The notes below the pieces were generated by a model. That model made no database searches. It saw only the letters and a program-made list of their open reading frames with translations, and was not told the origin of the DNA. Position numbers and translations under genes: made by a program. From NCBI GenBank assembly GCA_008921705.1, contig VFFE01007646.1, forward strand, positions 317,533-381,532: DNA of 64,000 nucleotides, in the 5' to 3' direction. Of this stretch, positions 1-11,668 are shown piece by piece (position 1 is the first letter of the stretch; each line of letters opens with the position of its first letter). The stretch comes from Burhinus oedicnemus. Taxonomy: Eukaryota > Chordata > Aves > Charadriiformes > Burhinidae.

Positions 1-118
1 AGACCGTTGCAATTGGAGCAAGAGACACTCCTCTGGTGTCCGTTGCCCATCACGGTTGAGATGACTGGCGGCTGCTGGGAAATGAACATGTTTTCACCAT
101 TTCCTTTGTGTACAATTC
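1..118 (-). CDS. TENM1: TENM1 exon, partial: first blade of the NHL propeller
   Basis: The exon begins at 118 after acceptor CTGCTTAG and runs off the window. The 118 nt present encode (G)[20 protein letters not shown], then [33 protein letters not shown] is the characteristic entry into the NHL beta-propeller that mediates homophilic teneurin recognition, and CSNCNG is a conserved Cys pair. TENM1 has [10 protein letters not shown] here, where TENM2 has LHKGTGENQF (recalled). The remaining exon and its donor are outside the window. Confidence 0.93.
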
Positions 119-3100
119 CTAAGCAGGGGTTGAGGGGGAGAAAACAGAGACAAAAAGAGCAAATGTATAGCATTTAAACTCTTCTGCAGTTCTGGATCAT
201 GCAGTCCTCTAGAAAATCAGATTACCAAAACCGCAACAAACATCGGATCTTTTAAAGACTGCCACAGGCTTCCACTAATCTCTTCCAATTTTGTTCAGTC
301 CCAGGCTTCACCATCACCATTTTGTCGATTAGTGGTTAGTGGCTATTTTAAAAGCCAACATCATGAGGAGAACTCATGGTTGGTTAATGCTCTAACAAAT
401 TGACTGTTAATTGCAGTGCTATCTGATTTCTTGGGGATTACTACTTTAATATTCATTTTATTCATAAATTTTTATTAGGTAGCAGAGGAATTTCTGAGGC
501 AGTTTGAATATTTAATTAAAGGAGATTAATAGCAGGACTACTATGCATTTTTCACAACAGAGCACTGAGTGGCAGTACAAAATCAATATTCAAATTTAAA
601 TGCGAGTCCTTCATGGTATATAAAAATGGTGCCAAGTGCAGCAAAGCCAAGTGAAGGAGTAATTCTGAGGCACAAGTGAATTTCTTACCAGCAAGAATAT
701 ATTAAGTTCTGCCATAAACCTTAAAAAAATTTTCCAGTGTGTCAGTATTTTAGCACTACTCTGCAGCACATGCTGTTGAAAGTCATTCCTTACTAGGCTG
801 GTGATACCAGAACCAGTACAAATTTGTATTTATCGAGCTGATAGCTGTAGTGTTGGCTTGGTTTTTGTTTTTTTTTTTTTTTTTAATAACAATGTGATAA
901 TATAGTTAAGAAGTACCTTTAAAATTACATGTTATCGTCAGATTTTGGCTGTTTCTGAATGGAAGATAGGTATTCTTTTAGGCAACAGTCCAAAATCTCT
1001 TATTTCCCTTGGAAAGCCCAGTACTTCATCAGAAAAGTGGCACGATTAAAGGAATAAACACAAGGGAATATACTTTCTGGAGGACTCTTAGGCTGGGAAA
1101 TGAGCATATTCTAGATACTGCAGGAAGTACATGTTGAGACACGTCCGAATTCTTCCAAAGTACGGCAAATGTCTTTATGTACTGTCTCCACCAACTCTCC
1201 ACCAACAAAAACTAGTTTTTGTGGCTTTCAGGTAAGTCTGAAGCTAAAATTCTCCTTGGAAATTACTAAGTGTTGCCATAGCTATTTTGAAAGGAATTGT
1301 ATTTTTTAAAAATTATTTCTGAGCAATAGAGAACAGAATACATATATTTGCTTGAACATTGGCTTAAAAAAAGCATCTTGGAAATACGCCAGTAAAATTA
1401 ATGGCAATATCCTCCCTTATGCACTGGATAAAAATACTACTAAATGAAGATGCTGCCCTTTGTCTGAAATTAACAATGTAAAGGTAATATTTCAGCTGCC
1501 TCATACAAATGCCAGTAAATAATTAGGGCTCTGGAGAATATGTTTTGCTGTCAATAAAGGTAAGCATGTGCTTAATTTCAGGCTTTCGAGCTGCTGCTTT
1601 AATTCTAGTCGGTGCTGTGTTGCAGTGGGGCTGAAATTACCGTAAAGCATAAAGTCCCTGTAAAATTACTCCTCCTTTCCCTAGATAAATAAAAATGGAA
1701 TCAATACACATGCCCATCAGAAGAAAAACCTAATTCAAAGAATACTCTGAAAAATCGGTTAATAGCACATTCATTTGTATTCATGAGATACAGGTGTCTT
1801 TAAAAGGACTCTATATAGGAACTAGTATTTATGGTATGTGTTCTCTTCTTGATTATGAGAAATGCCCTGACGATCTTCCAAACTCACCAAAACCTCTGTG
1901 TTAGAAAACATTAATCTCTAATCGTACCACAAATTAGAAGTGACCAAACCTCTAAACTGGAGGGGGAAAAAAAAAGTGGGAAAAGAACAGTTTAGTATAG
2001 CTGCGAACAGGATGCGATCCTTTGTAACCTAACAGTCATATTGATGCAAACCCCTACACATTTAAAACGCTTGACTTTCCAGTGACAGCCACATCAGAAC
2101 AACAGATGTTATTTCACATCTATGCTGCTGGAATTGGACATTTTTTTTTTTCTTTCTTTTTTCAAAGATACTTACATCTCACAATAGAACACAATTTTTT
2201 CTTGCTATGGTTTCTGCAGGTCAACGCTTGTACCTCCACAGCTTAGACTGTGCTATGAAGTGCAATCCTGTAAAACTGCACTTACTTATTTTTACAACTT
2301 TTCTGTTGTACTTAGTTTATTCTGTAACAGCTCTAAAATGAATAGCCTTTATGGGGAGGGAGGTAAGCATCTCCACCCGGTCCCTAAGCAGGAACGTGCA
2401 CAGCGGCAGACCTGCTGGAAGACAAGGCTTAGTGGATGAAGTTAGATAGACGCTCTTCAGGACTACTTACCTAACAAAGCAAAGTGCTTCCAGTTTTAGT
2501 TTGAAAACAAAATTGTAATTTGCAATAGAGAATTTTTAGAAAGACATTTATGTTATATTCCAATGCTATTTCTGTCGTTAATCCAGTGACAGTGTTTCAA
2601 AAACAGATGCAAGCTTCGTGCTTCTAAAAAGAGCAGCTCTTCATACATACAGAGGCAATGCTTTAATTAAAAGTGAAAAACCTTAATGTATTCATATTCG
2701 AGAAGGCTACTTGTGCTTTTCATTTCACTCACGGTGGCAGGAAGATAAGTTTGAAATGTATAATTCTAAGTTTGAATCACATTCTCGTCCTTATTTAAAG
2801 TACGTTTTATATATCTGAAATGGAAGAGCAGTTCACTAGTTTCTAGATAAGACCAGAAGCGCACTCGTTATTTTTATCCTTTTGCTTAATACAGTTCATT
2901 CTTTGGTTTTGTTGCTTTAATACGAGCCTACAGGCTGCTCTGTTAGGTGTGCACTAGCTATGGCATCGTCCTTTTTTTCTGCTCCTGCTTTTCTAGTTCC
3001 TATATGAGCCAGGTGTGCGTGCTCAAAGCCCATTATAATAATGAGGAACATCTGAGATGTCACTGAGCTCTGGCTGGGCTCTGTCATCCTCACTGGAGAC

Positions 3101-4888
3101 GCCCTCATATGAGACAGACAGAAGAGACCCACTGATTTCAAGCCAGACACGCTTACGCCCTCCCCTCCCCAGATTGTGTCTCTCTAAGGAACGGATAAAG
3201 ATGTTTAGCAGCTTCCCCCTGACTTCAGCCTTGATCATGCCCAGCACAGTGAGAACATGTGAGGAAGAGGAGCCGGGATAACAGGGATAAGAAGCTGCAC
3301 ATTCCCCATCGTTGTTACTGGGTTGGGGTGGCGGGCACAGCCTGGATGATTTCAGAAGAGGTGGCGTGTGGCTGACAGGTCAGTGCCCTCTGGTGTTCTC
3401 CGCCACACAGCTGAGACGGGGCCAGGATGCAATTTGTCACCGTACACCCCGTGCCCAGGAAGGCAATGATTTCGCCCCGCTCTGATTATAATTGTATACT
3501 TTACAAAATCTCAGAACACGGTAGCGCCTATGGGGTGGATTATAGTAGTAGCCACTGCAGTTAGCAGATAGTCATATAAATTGGAGTTACTGCCAGCAAT
3601 TTAGTCTTGAAATTAAACTATGCAAGTGGTAAATTGGCACTAAGGAGTAGACTATGGGGCTCACAGTTGGGGGCTGAGCTGACTGAGGTCAGATTTCTCT
3701 TTGTGTTAAATGTCAATAGCTGGCATTTAAAAGAGACAATCTATACAAACCAGTAAGACAGGGTATGAAAGAACCGCTGTTTAAAATGTCAAACTATTTT
3801 AAATCAAAACAGGAATCCAGATAATTTACAAACTAAATCTGACCTTTTGTATGTGGAATATTTATACTGTAGCTGCGCATTCAACAACAGAACTTGTAAA
3901 AACCTGACAGCCATACATCTGTGCATGAATCTTCGTTAACAGAAGTTTGCAGATGGAAATAGATTTTAGTGGACAGAATCTCAGCTGGAGCAAATTGAAA
4001 GAACTTTACTGAAGCCAATACTCTGCTGATTTACAAGTGCTGAAATCTGACCCCAAGTTTCTCTTCCTCCAGACACTGAGATATCTGTTTATTGGCAAAA
4101 CCATATTTTTCTAGATACTGTAATATATCTACGAGTATTGTTTTAATAATTTAATCCCACTAATTTCCTGATAATAGATATTAAGGGAGGAAAAGAAAAC
4201 CCCCCAGGAATAAAACAAAAGCAACAAGAAAACAGATTCTAGTCTCCGTGATAGAAGAATCTCTATGCAGGGTTAATTTTATGACACCAAAAGCATTTAC
4301 ATGGTTGTTTTTTTTTTTCCTCTCCTAATGCTTTGAAAGGCATTGGATTGCTTGTCCTGAAGTGTAACATACTGTGCTTCTCCACAGAGTGGGCAGCCAC
4401 AAAAGCTTCTGCATACCGGACTGGCAGCGTGGTTTTGGAAGTGCGACCTCTCACTCAGCCAGTCTGTTTTCCCCCACGGTTTGTCGCCCTGGTGCTGTGA
4501 TGCTACTAACCAATGGTAGTCACGGGATGAACTAGGGGCGTAGACACTTCACTGAGAATAAAACATACTATCAACTGCCCTAAAAGGTGGTACTTCTATA
4601 CCAACAGTGTGAGAACGAACCTAAATTAGTATGCCCTTTTTCCATCCAAATGACCAAAATGGGTTAGCGATCATGAGTTAGGGATATTACTGTTTAATAC
4701 CTGGGAGCCAGAACTTCAAAAATATCCTTTCAAATGGCATTTACAGTTCAGTTCTCAATAAATGAGGGTGCACATTCAAACAAAGAGGATTACACATTAG
4801 GAAGTGTAATGCTTAAAATCTGAACAATTAATTCCTTTAAAATTTGTATTCTTCTTCTGCATGTCCAGTTAATAAAGGAAGGACTTAC
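119..4888 (-). other. TENM1: TENM1 intron (4.8 kb), before the NHL exon
   Basis: Non-coding, AT-rich sequence between the exons at 4889-5032 and 1-118. It has a 17-T run at 868-884. From about 3050 to 3480 it is clearly richer in G+C than its surroundings, with short open frames on both strands that do not resemble any protein I know. I see no clear transposon and no further exon. Confidence 0.85.
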
Positions 4889-5032
4889 CACTTTGTGGAT
4901 TTAATACATGGTGTTTGTTTATAGACCAGCCTCCCAGATTTGAAGCATCCATTTCAAAGCCTTGAAGGATTACCGTTCTCTTCTCCCACAGAATAAAATC
5001 AGGACATGTTTCATATTCATATCCCACCGACA
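4889..5032 (-). CDS. TENM1: TENM1 exon: segment leading into the NHL propeller
   Basis: This 144-nt exon (48 codons) is phase 1 to phase 1, with acceptor TTTGTTTGCAG and a strong donor GTG|GTAAGT. It encodes [40 protein letters not shown] and HHVLNPQSG. The [13 protein letters not shown] and LGGWSxNKHH blocks are conserved across teneurins and connect the FN-plug to the first propeller blade. The exon was found by matching the expected protein, because no long open frame marks it. Both joints are exact: G|TG gives Val from the upstream exon, and G|GA gives Gly into the next. Confidence 0.95.
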
Positions 5033-8000
5033 CTGCAAACAAATAATTAAAGATCTATCAGTCTACCTTTTCCGCTGTGAACTACTAGGTAATTTTTCAT
5101 TCCAGGTTTTGATACTCATCTGTCAAGTAATGATGCCACTAATTTTCCTCTGCCCGATTGCTATTGTTGAATGGTATTTTTTTAAAAAAGGGTTTTAAGA
5201 GATTAGTGTGTTATTACAGCTATAGTTACTAATGTTTCAAAGGAGAAAATTTTCTGTTGTATCAGTTATGGATTTCTTAAGAGTCTAAATCTCCTCCAAT
5301 GACTCCTGACTTGATTGTTTATTGCATTTCTGTTAATTACCTGAATAACAACCTAAACAGAAAAAAGTCCATGCTAAAACAAACTGGTTTTAATTTGTTT
5401 GCTAATTGCAAAAACTGTAGTTAGGCAGAAATGGATTGCCAAGCTGAAAATTTTTAGAAGTAAACATTTACGTTAACAGGCTTGCACATCGCATGGTTCC
5501 CCTCTGCAGCTGGCCAAAATACCTGACGAAAATCTTGGATTTTCCTAAGGCTGGGGCTTTTTGGGGGCACTCAAACTGACCAAAACAGTTTCCTTTTAGT
5601 ACTACAGTAAAACAAAAAAACCTCTTAAAAATTTAATTTTGGTGTCTCTAATATACTTTTTTTTTTAAAAAGATATTTATCTCCTCTAGTTAATCTTTTT
5701 AGACTTCAGTGCAACTCATTCATAATGGACAAATGTTATTTTGACACCAAATCCCCAAATCTGATCTAGGGAATATTGAGATAGTTCAGCCTTTCAAAAA
5801 ACAAAAAAAAGTCTTTAAAAATATTTTAATATACAAAATAAAAAAATATTTAAAACCCCATAGTTATCTGACATTTTCAATATTTTCTTCTCACTTTTTC
5901 TATGCAGCAGCTTTAGCTACATTTTACTGGAACCATAAATAGTTTTAATACCATCTAAATTCCATTACTGGATGCCATCAAAGTATTTTGTCCACCTACA
6001 GCAGGGAGCATTTGTGTTTGTAAGATAAATGTTTTACGGCAAACTGAAAGCTGTTCCTTACAGCAACTTCACTTACAGCTGCTTCATCATTTTAGCAGAA
6101 AGAACCTGTTTTTGCAGCTAAACTCTGACTTGTAAAAATCACATCTCCTTAAGTACTGCAAATATTGTATGTTTCAAACATTACGGGTTTCAGTCTGGGG
6201 GTCCAGCAGCCACTCTTTCCAACGTTTCTGTTACAGGAGCTCTTATGACTAACATCAGGAATGTTTCTGGGTAACTCCCTAGGCTTAGCGCCCGACTGTG
6301 GGCACGGAGCTTCTTCCAGAGCAGCCACATCCTGTGCTGAGATGAGCCATCGAGGTTCAGTAACCGAACACGCTATTTTCTAGGTGTTAATGCAGAGAGA
6401 ATGTCGTGGAAGATAAAGGGCAGATTTTTCCTATGAAGCAACCTCACACTTGCCACCTACACGTTAGCATCTTTTACTCCATTCACGCACTTAACACGTT
6501 CAGTCCTGGGTCAGGCGTGTATACTTGAAAAGACTAAAGATCTATAATACAAAGTCACTCAAGCCTTGCTCGGTGAACCATTACGGACCCACAGGACAGT
6601 TCGGCAGCTGCTGTAAGGTACCACGCTGATATGTGGGTCAAGGGAGGTATAACAATTTACACCGTCTGAGAATCTGTGCCAATGGATCCACAGTGGCACA
6701 TTTACCAGGACCGTAGCTAACACTGTAAAGCGTCTGCTATTCCCTGCCTACAGCTGATGTTTCTGAGCCGCCAAATACCCTCTAGGGGTTATCATCCCCT
6801 TTCGTAAAAGTTCACTGTTCTCCGCTCTCCTAGTTACTGTGTGTAGCTGCCTTTTTGTCCCTTCTCATCAGTGAGAGACATGTGGACGTACGCTCACTTC
6901 ACGTGTGCCCACAACGGTGTTTCTATGTATACTTACACGTATTTATGAAAGAAGTCTATGCTCCAAAAAGGATTATCTGTGTGATCTTAAAGCAGGGTCT
7001 CGTGAAACATCTAACTGGAGGTACTGATGTACCATCCATGAAAATTTCCTATCAATCATTTTGCATGCAAAGCAATCGAAGCGAAGCACAACAATTGTAA
7101 AGTCAACCAAGCGACTGCAGTGCCCCTTGAAAAATAAGTATTTTGTTACTCGCAATTTTTGAAAAATGTAATTTTGGAAGTGAAACGACAACCTCAGTCA
7201 GCTTACCCTCATTGTGGGAGGTTATTTTCTGGTCAGATTAATTTATAGCCCTTTTTTGAGGTGACTGAGACTTCACTGCATGAAGAAGAACTGTAATGAC
7301 TATGTTTTTTGGACACTAGCAGCCAGCAAATACAGTTCTTTGCCGGCTCAAAATGGATTTCCCAAAGATTTACTGAAATAATCTGTACCAAAAATCTATT
7401 CTTTTCATACAACCATTTAGAAGAATGAACAATAATTTGTTAATAGCGCCAGCATATCCCAGTTTAAAGGGCTGCTGCCAAAATACAGGCAAGAAATAAA
7501 AGACACGATTAAACAGGACAGTAACCTCTACTTCAGCCTCTCCCGAAATATTTGTACTTATCAGCATCTTACTTTTTCGAACAATGAATATAATGAACTC
7601 AACCAAAGTAACAGGCAGAGTAATAAACAGAGAAGACGTGAGGCCGTTGTGTTTGAGCACTGGTTTATATTCGCACCCAGAAGGGTCGGTCCTCGCACAG
7701 CACTTGGTGCTGCTGTGTGGGCTGCGAGGGCTCGCAGAAGTAGGATTGAGAACGTCCGGAGTTATACAGGAGCATTTATTGAGGTTCCTGCTGAAATCCT
7801 TCCTTTTCCGGTGTTAAATTACAAGGGGACATAGACTTTACCACCAAGGTTTTGTGTGTCAACCTCCACATGATGTTTTTTTATTCAGAATAAAGAATGT
7901 TACTTTATCATCTCAGCTGTTCCTCTGAGAAAATGGGACTTGGGGACTAGACAAACACCAGCAAACGTTTCTCCAACAAATTTAAACAGAACCACTTGTG

Positions 8001-11000
8001 TGTGGAAATATGCTCAGAAAGTCTTCTCTTCTGTAACTGGTTATGTGATCATTGCTGTCAGTAATTCTGAAGAAAAATAAAGATGTTTACTGTATTTATA
8101 AAACCAAAAGCAGATGGTTATATTCCTGAGTTCCAGGACTTCAACCTGCTGCAATTTAATTTAATTAAAATGAAAACTCAACAGAAGGCATTCTTAAATA
8201 TTGGTAATATACTGGCAGAGGAAATTATTTTGACAAAAATTCATATAATGGATGCATATAAAGGTTCCTGAGAACTACAGTGTATCAAATTAAATAAAGC
8301 TTTATTGGAATCTAACAAAGCATGCTAACAATGCACTTAAAATAGAAAGATTTTTGCTTCTATTGTGCAAGAAGCATAATTAAACTAAACTTTAAGAAAA
8401 AAAATTAAGCACTAATTAAATAATTTAAAAGTTGTTATCCAGCACTATTGTGTAAGCTATCTTCATATTTAAACGTATTACGCTCATCTACTTCTAATTT
8501 GGGAATCTGTAACTACAGTATCATTTCATAAGATGTGATGTATTTGATTTAAATTGTTTTAAAGTCCAGGTATGTACTGGACTTCATGATCATCAGAAGA
8601 CTCTTAAATGATGCAGAGGGAGCAGGCGTACTCAACTGTTCCCTCTCAAACACCTTAGTGGTCCTGTGCGGTGACAGACTCTGAATAGAGGGCATGTGTA
8701 GCCGTGCCGAGGTGGCCCAGGTGGCACCCATGACGCATCTGGTCCTGCCTGATCACCCATGGGAGTGCCAAAGGGCACACTGGAACTTTTTTTTTTTCAT
8801 TCCTGGATTTTCACAAATATGTATAAGTGACCCATTTAATACCTTCCCTCACTGCAGAACACTAGCAGGAATCTCTGTCTGCAATGGGCTAGGGCTAGAT
8901 TTGCCCCCCTAACGAAGAGGTTTCACGAGACAGAGGGGGCGAAAAGGAGACTCCTGCTCCCCACCACGCACCATACCTGGGACGTTCAGAGCCCACTCTG
9001 GTGTCACTGCCAGCACCTGACCGACCCCTTCGAAGAGTTGTCCACCCTTCTGCAGATGTGAGCCAGATGTGGTAGATCGGATGCAGATATGACGATGCAG
9101 CGATTCAGGACACCTTGCACTAAGGGTGGAGTTTTTGATAGCTTGAGGCCAAAATAATGTGTGAGCTACAGTTGGAATGAGAAGACCTGTGCTTCTGCAC
9201 TAGCATTCATAGCAGATCAGGAAACTAATGAAGCTGAAAATTTATCACTTATTTTCTGGTTGCTTCAGTTTTCAGCTGAATTTGCTCCTGATCTGGCTCA
9301 TTTAATGATCAAATGAATGTGAGTGGTGGCCCAGGGGTAAGAAGAGAACGTGGGAATGTCCCTTCTGGCAGCAGCCTGCAGTTGTATCTGTTGAAGCAGA
9401 CTGTGGGACCACGGCCCTAGAATAAGCTCCTTGTTTTCTGATATATTCCTATGTGCAGCGCATGATGTAAATCATGCTCCACATTTTGGTCTCATAACCC
9501 TTTGTAGACACCAGTGGCTATGTCTGCACCATTCTCTAAGTAGTAATGACTAGGAAAGTGCTATAATCCTCCTTTCTCCCATCGCTGCTGGGACGGTGTG
9601 CTCCCCCCTCTCAGGCGCCACCTGATCTTTATCTCCTGTAACCCTGCCCAAGAGATAACCACTCATGGTGGTCATAATGGGTGCATGTAGTCATGATGGT
9701 GGCATCCAGGGGTCAACATGGTTTCGGGGAGACAGATAACAACACAATAGCCAAGGGCTAACTTGAGCGATGCTGGTTCTGTGGTCAATATGCAAATATG
9801 ACTATAGGTCAATCATCTTATCCCCATAAATAGCGAACATCCCAAGAGCCCTTTGAGCTCCCCTGAACGGCAGTGGGCTGCACGCCAGGATCTCCCCTTG
9901 AGTAGGGACGCTGCTCAAGGTTACTGCTCCTTGAGACTGAGAGATTCCTTGCCGCAACAGATCCTCAGTAAGTGCTGAACTTTGAAATCTTAGCTAAGTG
10001 ATGTAAAGGATTGATTGTGCACACATATAATCCTTTAGACATAAACCGTTGACCAAGTCTGGGACTAGGATTGGATCCAGCCGCACCCAGACTCCTCGCT
10101 GAGAAGGAGTTTAGAAAGCAAGGGGGTCCTTTCTGAAACCTTGACTCCACGGGAGGGTCTCGCTAACGGTTCTGTCTGACCCTGTCCTCTATATGCAGTA
10201 AATAACCAAGTGTGCTTGGCCACCTTGAATCTTGTTAAAACACCATCGCATTTACCACCAAACTTTGTTAAACCCCTGTTTTATATCAATAAATGTATTG
10301 CTGCTTCTCTCTACGAGTGAAGCGCATCACTCCATCCGTGACAGCCTCTCCACGCAGCTGCCTCGCAGACTACCTGGCTGGGAGCACACGATAACACAGT
10401 CACGCACTAGATGCTCTGGGAGCTGCAGGGCTTGCATAGCCTGGACGGCACCTTTTGGCTTTGCATGGGCCAATTTACAGGCACGCTGCTTGTATGGACA
10501 ACGCAGCAGGTCCTGAAGAGAGCTTCTGGTTGCCCCTCAGAACAGCACTGTCATATACAGAACGAGGCATGTTCCTTGTGAGGGTAGATGGCTCCATGTA
10601 GCCCTTGCTATTCTTGTTTTATAGCCTGATCCTGCCAATGCTGCTTGCTATAATTCCCCCGACTGAAAACGCAAAACAAAACTGCTAAGGAAGCGAGTAG
10701 GGCTTGTTCACAATACTAAGCTTTGCTCGTAAGGTAAATATTCCTAACGGGAAGTATCTATAAGATTATTCCATTAAGCAAGATAACCTCAACTTCAATT
10801 AAAAAAATAGCAAGACTTTTAAAACCCAAATGAAATTAATGATAAAAATGGTTGGCTAAATAAAATGTATTTGCACAGACAGCACTTCTGTAGCGATTCT
10901 CAGAACAGCCGCTTGTGCTGCTTGGTAAAAAAAAGCGACGAAACACCATGATTTTTGCATAAACATCATTAAACAACAAATCAAGAAGTTTTAACTGTTG

Positions 11001-11400
11001 GGGACGTGAAAAGTATTAAGAAAGGATGCCTAAAAGTTAGAATTTTGTAAACTCCAAGTGGAAATGACATTTTAAATGTCACAGCCAAAAAATGACAGGA
11101 ACAATGACACACCAAAGGTCATATTCAAAGTAACATTCAAAACCAAAGACAGCTGAATATAATGCTGTTAGTACATAACCATTCTCCGAGGGAAAAGGGG
11201 ATTTTCAAATTGATTAAATTAGAAAGATGACATTGGAAGAACAAGAAAATAAATGTTCTTCGGAAATCATACGAGTCACTTTAGCTAAAGAGACATTTGA
11301 TTTAAAAGAATGTAAGCGCAGCAACAAAATTTATAAACTGTATTTTCCTGGTTTGATGTGTGCGAGCACTCCCGCTTATTGTCAAGGTGATTCTACATAC
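5033..11400 (-). other. TENM1: TENM1 intron (6.4 kb)
   Basis: Non-coding sequence between the FN-plug exon and the exon at 4889-5032. It is mostly AT-rich unique sequence. Its main landmark is the LTR-like element at about 9580-10343. The short open frames at about 7584-7834 are in a modest G+C-rich patch and match no family I recognise. Confidence 0.85.
9580..10343 (+). mobile_element. Probable solo LTR of an avian endogenous retrovirus
   Basis: About 760 bp with LTR-type order on the plus strand: an upstream U3-like part, a TATA-like CCCATAAATAGCG near 9823, a poly(A) signal AATAAA near 10291 followed by a pyrimidine-rich ATTGCTGCTTCTCTC, and an end in CCGTGACA at 10343. This layout is typical of avian ERV LTRs. 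No gag, pol or env frame adjoins it, so a solo LTR left by recombination is the simplest reading. The 5' edge is uncertain (9575-9600) and I found no clear target-site duplication. It lies antisense to TENM1. The family name cannot be given without a repeat library. Confidence 0.5.
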
Positions 11401-11668
11401 CCATAGCCTCGGCCAGACCAGAAACCTTCTGTCCATATATATCTGTCTTATTCCAGGCAAATGTGTAGACCAAATTGGCGGCAGCGGGAAACCATTTCTG
11501 AAGCAGACGTCCTTCAACCGCAACTATCAGATGGACTTTTGTCATTCCAGAAGGGATGATCGTGTGTGTCAAAATAATGCGCAGCAGAGTTTTATACCCT
11601 GGTGTTCGACTGCTGAGATAACTGAGCTTCACAAAGCTTGAAGGAATTGGGATTTCCTCTTGGACCAC
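11401..11668 (-). CDS. TENM1: TENM1 exon: FN-plug domain
   Basis: This 268-nt exon runs from phase 0 to phase 1, with acceptor TTTTCCAAG and donor TGG|GTATGT. It encodes [80 protein letters not shown] and LAEAM plus the G of Val. These strands form the fibronectin-like plug that caps the YD barrel. The NKT in WNKTD is an N-glycosylation sequon. Several stretches here separate TENM1 from its paralogues, for example [10 protein letters not shown] against IELPGSNVKL in TENM2 and WFPAA against SFQAS, so this exon is the best single piece of evidence for the TENM1 assignment. Ordinary length and no defects. Confidence 0.95.
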
